Origin: Thermodesulfobacteriota bacterium
Lineage (GTDB): Bacteria; Desulfobacterota; DSM-4660; Desulfatiglandales; Desulfatiglandaceae
DNA: 17,494 nt
Assembly: GCA_028278625.1 (NCBI GenBank)
Contig: JANQDY010000187.1
Span: forward strand, 1 to 17,494
Reading direction: 5' to 3'
The notes below the pieces were generated by a model. The model was not told the DNA's origin, searched no databases, and was given only the letters and a program-made list of their open reading frames with translations. The translations under genes were made by a program, and so were the position numbers. Below, piece by piece: positions 12,268 through 17,494 of this stretch. The stretch's first letter is position 1; each line of letters starts with the position of its first letter.

Positions 12268-15036
12268 ATGATGGACCAGAACCGATCCAGAGAGGAACTC
12301 GTCTCGGAGATCTGTCGCTTGCGCCGTCGGGTTACGGAACTCGAGTCTTTGGGCCTTGAAGCGGATGCCCGGACTGCCTCGGCCGGGAAGGTAGAAACAC
12401 AGGCGACCGACGACAGCTTTTTTACGGTTGATCCGGAAGCCTTCTCAATGATGTTCAAGGCCCACGACGCCGTGATTTACATTGTAGATCTGTCAACACT
12501 GGCCATCATAGATGCGAACCAATCGGCCCTTGAATTTTACGGCTACGACCATGAAACGATGCTGACAAAACGGATTACTGACATCAACACCACACCGGAG
12601 CCGGAGATCCGAGCCGAGATCAAACGGGCTGTAAATGAGGGACGATCTTGCTACATATTCAAGCACCGGCTGGCCAGCGGCCAAATCCGTGATGTAGAGG
12701 TGTACGCCAATCCCATCACGATCAACGGCAAGGATTACTCATTTTCCGTCGTCCACGACATCACTGAGAGCAAACGGGCTGAAGAGGCGTTACACGAAAG
12801 CGAGAAAAAATATCGGTTGCTCGTTGAGAATCAAACTGACTTGGTTGTTGAAGTCGATACGGAGGGTCGGTTCCGGTTTGTCAGTCCGTCCTACTGCAAG
12901 ATGTTCGGAAAAACGGAAAACGAGTTGGTCGGCAGGAAGTTCATGCCGCTGGTTCATGAAGACGATCGGGAAAGCACGGCCAAGGCCATGGAGAATCTAT
13001 ATCGGCCACCACACTCAGCCTATATGGAACAGAGGGCAATGACCAAAGAGGGTTGGCGGTGGCTCGGGTGGATGGATACCGCGGTTCTCGATAAGGACGG
13101 AAATGTAACGGCCATCACCGGTGTGGGTCGCGACATTACCGCTCTTAAAAAAGCTGAGCTGGATTCAATTCGGACCGCAAAGGAGTGGCAGGCAACCTTT
13201 GATAGCAGCAATGACGCGATCTGGGTTCTGGACAAAGACCAGGCCGTCGTCCGCTCCAATAGGGCGGCGGAGCGGTTTTTTAAGGACTCCAAAGAAAACA
13301 TGGTCGGAAAGCATTGCTGGGAAATCGTTCATGGGACAGGACAACCGATTCCCGAATGCCCCATCCTCAGGACCCGCAAGAGCTTGCGTCGAGAGACAAT
13401 GGAACTGAAAGTGGGTGAGCAATGGTTTTTGGTCAATGTGGATCCGATTTTAAACGAACCGGGTGAGTTTGACGGCGCTGTTCATGTGGTCAGTGACATT
13501 ACGGCTGAAAAGAAGATGATTGAGTCTTTAAAGGAGAGTGAGGAAAAATTCAGAACCCTGGTGGAGCAATCACCTTTGGGAATCTCTTTGATCGACAAGG
13601 ACGGACGGTATAAATATGTCAACCCGCAATTCCAGAATATCTTTGGTTATACCATCCATGAAATTCCCACGGGTGCTGCATGGTTTCGGAAAGCCTATCC
13701 GGACAAGCATTATCGCAGGGAAGTCATGAGAGTTTGGAGAGATGATTTAGAGAGAATCGGTATCGGACAATCAACGCCACGTGTCTATTCGGTTCTTTGT
13801 AGGGACGGATCCCGAAAAAAGATCCAGTTCAGTGCGGTTACCCTGGAAAATCTGGATCATTTCGTCATTTGTGAAGACATTACGGAAAAAAGGATGCTGG
13901 AACAGAAACTCCAGCAAGCTCAGAAAATGGAGTCTATCGGCACGTTGGCCGGCGGAATCGCCCATGACTTCAACAATCTCCTCATGACCCTTCAGGGTCG
14001 GGCATCGATGATGCTGATGGATAAAGGCGCCTCTCACCCGGATTACGATCACATTAAAGGAATCGAAACATGTGTTGAAAGTGCCACCGACCTCACCAAG
14101 CAGCTTTTGGGTTTTGCCAGAGGCGGCAAATATGAGGTTAAACCGACGGATTTAAATAAACTCATCAAAGAAGAGAGCAGAATGTTCGGCCGAACAAAGA
14201 AAGAAATCAGGATAGTTGAAGAATATGAAGAGGATCTTTGGACCGTTGAAGTAGACCGGGGGCAAATCCAGCAGGTTCTTTTGAATATCTTTGTCAATGC
14301 TTCCCAGGCGATGCCTGGAGGAGGTTCCCTGTATTTGCGGACAGAAAACATGATCCTCGACAAAGACGATGTCAAACCGTTTTCCGCGGAACCTGGCGAA
14401 TATGTGAGAATGTCAATCACGGATACGGGCATTGGAATGGACAGGGCCACACAGGAAAGGATATTCGATCCGTTCTTCACAACCAAGGAAATGGGGAGAG
14501 GCACAGGACTGGGATTGGCCACGACATACGGAATCATCAAACATCACGGGGGATTCATCAATGTTTACAGTGAAAAGGGTCACGGCAGTAGGTTCAATAT
14601 CTATTTACCCGCTTCCGGCAAAGATGTTTTTGAAGAACGAAAACCTGCGGCCGCAATCCAGAAAGGGAATGAAACCGTTCTGTTTGTGGATGATGAAAAC
14701 ATGGTGATAGAAACTGTTCAAGAGATCATTGCAACCCTGGGTTACAGGCCCCTGATCGCCAGAAATGGAAAAGAGGCCATAGAAATATTCAAAAGAAACA
14801 AGGAACGCATTGATATGGTGGTTTTAGACATGATCATGCCCGATATGAGCGGCAGTGAAACATATGACAGATTGAAAGAAATGGATCAGAACGTCAAGGT
14901 GCTGCTTTCCAGTGGATACAGCCTCAATGGTCAGGCCGCGGAAATAATGGATAAGGGCTGTTGTGGTTTTATCCAGAAACCTTTCAAAATCGGGGAGCTT
15001 TCACACAAACTTAGGGATATATTGGATAATGAATAG
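12268..15036 (+). CDS. Soluble four-PAS hybrid sensor histidine kinase with C-terminal receiver
   Basis: Start 12268 (ATGATG) is preceded by AAAGGAGCGCTC; an upstream ATG at 12229 lacks a site. The 922-residue protein has no signal peptide or membrane helix. Order: N-terminal coiled coil (SREELVSEICRLRRRVTELE, ~6-27); four PAS domains at ~55-165, 175-295, 300-415 and 425-545, each linked by DIT(E/A)xK-type helices; HisKA with phospho-acceptor His566 in GGIAHDFNNLL; HATPase with N-box NIFVNASQAMPGGG (~672), DTGIGMD, FDPFFTTKE and GRGTGLGLA; receiver domain with acidic pair D808/D809, phospho-acceptor D854 (VVLDMIMPDMSG) and K904 (QKPF). All catalytic residues are present. The HDFNN H-box is the type common in multi-PAS kinases. 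PAS3 contains CPILRTR and other Cys. No DNA-binding output regulator adjoins, so its partner must be elsewhere. Input is presumably cytosolic. Confidence 0.95.
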   Translation: MMDQNRSREELVSEICRLRRRVTELESLGLEADARTASAGKVETQATDDSFFTVDPEAFSMMFKAHDAVIYIVDLSTLAIIDANQSALEFYGYDHETMLTKRITDINTTPEPEIRAEIKRAVNEGRSCYIFKHRLASGQIRDVEVYANPITINGKDYSFSVVHDITESKRAEEALHESEKKYRLLVENQTDLVVEVDTEGRFRFVSPSYCKMFGKTENELVGRKFMPLVHEDDRESTAKAMENLYRPPHSAYMEQRAMTKEGWRWLGWMDTAVLDKDGNVTAITGVGRDITALKKAELDSIRTAKEWQATFDSSNDAIWVLDKDQAVVRSNRAAERFFKDSKENMVGKHCWEIVHGTGQPIPECPILRTRKSLRRETMELKVGEQWFLVNVDPILNEPGEFDGAVHVVSDITAEKKMIESLKESEEKFRTLVEQSPLGISLIDKDGRYKYVNPQFQNIFGYTIHEIPTGAAWFRKAYPDKHYRREVMRVWRDDLERIGIGQSTPRVYSVLCRDGSRKKIQFSAVTLENLDHFVICEDITEKRMLEQKLQQAQKMESIGTLAGGIAHDFNNLLMTLQGRASMMLMDKGASHPDYDHIKGIETCVESATDLTKQLLGFARGGKYEVKPTDLNKLIKEESRMFGRTKKEIRIVEEYEEDLWTVEVDRGQIQQVLLNIFVNASQAMPGGGSLYLRTENMILDKDDVKPFSAEPGEYVRMSITDTGIGMDRATQERIFDPFFTTKEMGRGTGLGLATTYGIIKHHGGFINVYSEKGHGSRFNIYLPASGKDVFEERKPAAAIQKGNETVLFVDDENMVIETVQEIIATLGYRPLIARNGKEAIEIFKRNKERIDMVVLDMIMPDMSGSETYDRLKEMDQNVKVLLSSGYSLNGQAAEIMDKGCCGFIQKPFKIGELSHKLRDILDNE

Positions 15037-15087
15037 CGGCAATGGAATGCCGGTCTTGAAACCAACTTTTTTTGAGGTGAAACTGCG

Positions 15088-15513
15088 ATGAAAACAATCC
15101 CATTTTACTCGGCGCTGGTCGTCTTCCTGGCTGTCACGACAGGGTCTTTCGCTTCACCGATGATCCCCTACGGTCCGATGACCATCGAGGGGACTATTCA
15201 AGAGATCACATGGGTTCCCGAAAAATCTGAGAAAGGGGAGCCTGGAATGTCCGGTTCATTGGGGATTGATCGAACGTTTCCCGCCTGTTATATCATCATC
15301 CTCACCAATACGGTTATTGACAATAGCAAGATAAAAGACGACCCCTATCGTTTATCCTATAAGAGTGGAGAAATGCTGAGAGTCTCAATCAGGCATAAAA
15401 AAAATGACGGATTCCTCAAAAAGGGGATGCGGATACGGGTGGTCGACTACGAGGTAAACGGTGACGAGGGGGGGGTGTGGTCATCTTTCGATCGAGTGGA
15501 AATCGTGCAGTAA
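15088..15513 (+). CDS. Small exported protein of unknown function
   Basis: ATG 15088 follows GAGGTGAAA and begins a signal peptide (residues 1-22, ending SFA). The mature ~119 residues are beta-rich: MTIEGTIQEITWVPEK, then PACYIIILTNTVID, GEMLRVSIRHKK and RIRVVDYEVNGDEGGVW. The order of strands (GTIQEI near the start, RVSI and RVVDYEV later) suggests an OB-fold-like periplasmic protein, but I do not recognise a named family. It lies 51 bases behind the hybrid kinase in the same direction and may be co-transcribed with it, which would make it a candidate for an accessory of that signalling path. A single Cys is present in the mature part. Confidence 0.7.
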   Translation: MKTIPFYSALVVFLAVTTGSFASPMIPYGPMTIEGTIQEITWVPEKSEKGEPGMSGSLGIDRTFPACYIIILTNTVIDNSKIKDDPYRLSYKSGEMLRVSIRHKKNDGFLKKGMRIRVVDYEVNGDEGGVWSSFDRVEIVQ

Positions 15514-15545
15514 ACTAGAAATCAAGACCCGGTTTTCCAGCTTTC

Positions 15546-16220
15546 TCAGACAGTTATCCGCTGACGAATAAGGCCCTGCAGCATGCAGATACCGGCTGGG
15601 ACAGGGTCTATCACAGGAATGTGGCGTTTGAAATGGTTCCTCAATTGCCCTTTCAGGGTATTGCTCACACCCAGCATGCCCGTACATCCCAGGATAACGG
15701 CCCGGGCCCCCAGTTTCACGGCTTCGATGCTTTCATGGACGAGGCCTTCCAGGAGACGTTCTCTATTCTCCATCTCCTGGACAGGCAGATTAACGTGACG
15801 GATGGCAACCACGTTCCGTTCGTGGCCCAGGCTGCGTGTGTGTTGTAGATATATGGGCACGACTTCCGGTACGGCGGTGACAATGGCATACTGATTCGTA
15901 ATAGCGTTTGCAGCGAGCAGTGATGGGACAAAAGCACCGAGAACGGGTATGGGTAAAATTTCCTTGAGCACTTCTACCCCGGGGTCTGTGAAGCAACTCA
16001 CAAGAATTCCGTCATAACCTTCCTGTTCTGCCTGTCTGCCGATACGCAGGACACCGTGAAAGGCCCTGGCGTCGTCGTGGCGATTTTCTATGAATTCCGG
16101 TCCTTCTGTCAGGTTGACGATATCCACCTCCGTGTCCGGTGCCAAAACCGAGGCAATTTCTTTCCGGGTCGCCGCATTCAAGCCTGAATGATTGATGGGC
16201 AAAATCAGCTTGATTCTCAT
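15546..16220 (-). CDS. Asp/Glu/hydantoin racemase-family protein
   Basis: The start at 16220 has AGAGGAGAACTCCC upstream on the minus strand. The 224-residue protein shows the two-Cys architecture of the cofactor-independent racemase superfamily: Cys76 in GILVSCFTDPG and Cys179 in AVILGCTGM, each at the end of a strand in one half of the pseudo-symmetric fold. N-terminal MRIKLILPINHSGLN and the IPVLGAFVPSLLAA segment fit hydantoin racemase/AroM-like members. The two thiols act as acid and base in the family, interconverting L- and D-forms of amino acids or hydantoins. Which substrate is used cannot be read from the sequence. Length is typical. It is the last of three minus-strand frames that may form an operon, and converges with the small exported gene. 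Confidence 0.9.
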   Translation of the reverse strand: MRIKLILPINHSGLNAATRKEIASVLAPDTEVDIVNLTEGPEFIENRHDDARAFHGVLRIGRQAEQEGYDGILVSCFTDPGVEVLKEILPIPVLGAFVPSLLAANAITNQYAIVTAVPEVVPIYLQHTRSLGHERNVVAIRHVNLPVQEMENRERLLEGLVHESIEAVKLGARAVILGCTGMLGVSNTLKGQLRNHFKRHIPVIDPVPAGICMLQGLIRQRITV

Positions 16221-16247
16221 GGGAGTTCTCCTCTATCCACTGGGTGA

Positions 16248-16391
16248 TCACTTTACCGCAATTTCCAGAATAGCGCCTCTACCCACGGGTATTTCGCCAT
16301 TGGCCCCTCTGGTTGTTGCCCGAACAGATTGAAAGAGAATGGAAACTTTTCTGGTGCTATTTGTTCCCATGGAAGTAGGTGTTTCGCACAT
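16248..16391 (-). CDS. Possible 47-residue small protein between two minus-strand genes
   Basis: The frame from ATG 16391 to TGA 16248-16250 encodes 47 residues (MCETPTSMGTNSTRKVS, then ILFQSVRATTRGANGEIPVG and a hydrophobic end). It fills the gap between the DUF2461 gene (19 bases upstream) and the racemase (27 bases downstream), an operon-like spacing. The ribosome binding site (AACAGAG) is poor and no family is recognised, so it could be chance. Confidence 0.35.
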   Translation of the reverse strand: MCETPTSMGTNSTRKVSILFQSVRATTRGANGEIPVGRGAILEIAVK

Positions 16392-16410
16392 CTCTGTTCG
16401 ATTGGGATCT

Positions 16411-17091
16411 TCATATGGCCTTTAGCAACCATTCATGGATAGGGCTCATAACCCTGTAATGGGAAAACGCATGGTCGGCGATGGCCGGTGAATAAAACGC
16501 ATCCGGTATTTCTTCCTCAACCATTGCCGTCAGGCCGTTAAAAAGCAAATATTGGGCATTTTCATGGGATGCATCATAGTCTCTGGGGACTCTCTTATAA
16601 TGCCTTGTGCCGATCGTATACCCATTCTTGGTGAGACGGTTCACGGTCCTTTTGAGAACCGGTCCAAGTTCCTTGTCCACAACGGCATCCCTGTATCGCT
16701 TCAACAGCGAACCCGGAAACTTGTACATGCCAACGCCCAGCATTAACTTCCCATCCGCCATATGGAAATAAAACCCGGGACATTCCATGCGCTTACGTTG
16801 CCCCTCCCAAAACCAGATGCCCAGGTTTGTTTTGTAGGGGCTTTTGTCGTGGCTGAATCGGGTGTCTCGGTTGATTCTGAAAAGGCTCTGGTTGACCTTT
16901 GGAATGGCATTGATTCGAGACGACAGGGTCTGAAGCTTTTCGCCCATGGCAAGGACGAATTCCTCGGACGGCCTTTTGACATACGATTCATAAGCATCTC
17001 TATGGTCTTGAAACCACTCTTTTGTGTTGTTTCTTTTCAAATCCTCAAAAAAGGAACCTATCTCTTTTGGAAAACCGTCAAAAAACGACAT
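16411..17091 (-). CDS. DUF2461 (TIGR02453-type) family protein
   Basis: The start at 17091 is chosen because GGGAGGTG lies a few bases upstream and the product then begins MSFFDGFPKEIGSFFEDLKR, the family's usual N-terminus; the open frame extends further upstream without family similarity. The 226 residues carry the signature motifs NNTKEWFQDHRDAYESYV, SLFRINRDTRFSHDKSPYKT (the R-x-NRDxRFSxDKxPYK block) and GFYFHMADGKLMLGVGMY. The length is right for the family. Its biochemical function is not established; no membrane segment or signal peptide is seen. It leads a run of minus-strand frames ending with the racemase. Promoter not identified. Confidence 0.92.
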   Translation of the reverse strand: MSFFDGFPKEIGSFFEDLKRNNTKEWFQDHRDAYESYVKRPSEEFVLAMGEKLQTLSSRINAIPKVNQSLFRINRDTRFSHDKSPYKTNLGIWFWEGQRKRMECPGFYFHMADGKLMLGVGMYKFPGSLLKRYRDAVVDKELGPVLKRTVNRLTKNGYTIGTRHYKRVPRDYDASHENAQYLLFNGLTAMVEEEIPDAFYSPAIADHAFSHYRVMSPIHEWLLKAI

Positions 17092-17397
17092 CAGCACCTC
17101 CCATTTTCGCTCCGGGAATTCCCCTGAGATAGTGATCGCGCGTCCACGAACCCAAGATCCCCTTGCGGCGGAACGATCATGCCGCCAGCTTAGCGGAGTT
17201 ACAGGCCATAGCCGCTCTTTCCCATGTTTCCCCAATGCATGACCCGGGTTACATTATTCACTGGCACCAGACGCTTAGCATTTTACCAGAAAACAGTTTC
17301 CGGTGTAAATGGAATGAAAATTTCACGGACCTGCCATGCCCTACGGAGTATCTTTAGAAATCGGCACGTTAAATATCCAATTGATATTATATGATGT
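17092..17397. other. Stretch without a supported gene upstream of the DUF2461 gene
   Basis: Short frames on both strands have no ribosome binding site or motif. The last ~60 bases before the inverted repeat are AT-rich. The promoter of the minus-strand run probably lies here but I cannot place it with confidence. Confidence 0.4.
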
Positions 17398-17494
17398 TTA
17401 GTGCCTTATTTCCTAAAACCCTGTAACAAAAAACAAGAAAATTACGCTGCCATTTTAATAAGTTGTTCAGTTGACGCAGCCAGAAAGGCGTTCA
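17398..17494. repeat. Terminal inverted repeat, right copy (97 bp)
   Basis: This is the exact reverse complement of 3-99. The match ends at 17398, so the boundary of the repeated unit is TTAGTGCC followed outward by the element body. The bases inside the two boundaries differ, as expected for one element type next to two different unique flanks. Confidence 0.85.

Overview
The window looks like an accessory, partly decayed stretch of a Gram-negative bacterial chromosome. I infer a Desulfobacterota-type (delta-proteobacterial) host from the abundance of exported proteins, the soluble multi-PAS hybrid kinase, the FGE-like secreted protein and tRNA genes that encode their CCA ends. This assignment is inference only; there is no rRNA or housekeeping marker. 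The first and last ~97 bases are a perfect inverted repeat (3-99 and 17398-17494). The window therefore either sits between two inverted copies of a dispersed element or is a contig whose assembly stopped at that element.

Layout. 100-1030: a phage baseplate-spike remnant, then divergent tRNA-Leu(CAA) (-) and tRNA-Ala(GGC) (+), each with a promoter and a terminator; their two -35 boxes form one perfect 19-bp palindrome. 1370-3800: an orphan excalibur-domain fragment, a trimeric-adhesin-like protein with a self-cleaving S74 chaperone, a 70-residue small protein, and a Cache-domain envelope protein. 3800-7630: a graveyard with two decayed copies of a ParB/HTH-like gene on the minus strand and a ~385-bp direct repeat that carries the gene's 5' part plus the leader of whatever lies downstream. 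It also holds a frameshifted exported protein, an inverted 79-bp copy of the tRNA-Ala 3' end (attachment-site scar), and one intact HEPN-type gene. 7627-11182: two exported proteins, one FnIII + FGE-like and one with a shrunken solute-binding region + CARDB + predicted seven-bladed propeller. 11209-15513: a methyltransferase (-), a four-PAS hybrid histidine kinase (+) and a small exported protein. 15546-17091: a minus-strand run of a DUF2461 protein, a possible 47-residue ORF and an Asp/Glu-racemase-family enzyme.

How it fits together. No single metabolic pathway is visible. The theme is cell-surface and periplasmic proteins plus signalling, sitting beside a tRNA-associated integration hot spot with mobile-element debris. 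The most unusual points are the tRNA-Ala scar in inverted orientation, the duplicated leader placed in front of two unrelated signal-peptide genes, the stand-alone HEPN protein between the repeats, and the seven-repeat fusion protein. I did not find a convincing complete new system; the strongest candidates for follow-up are the HEPN gene and the repeat-bounded 4.4-7.6 kb region.
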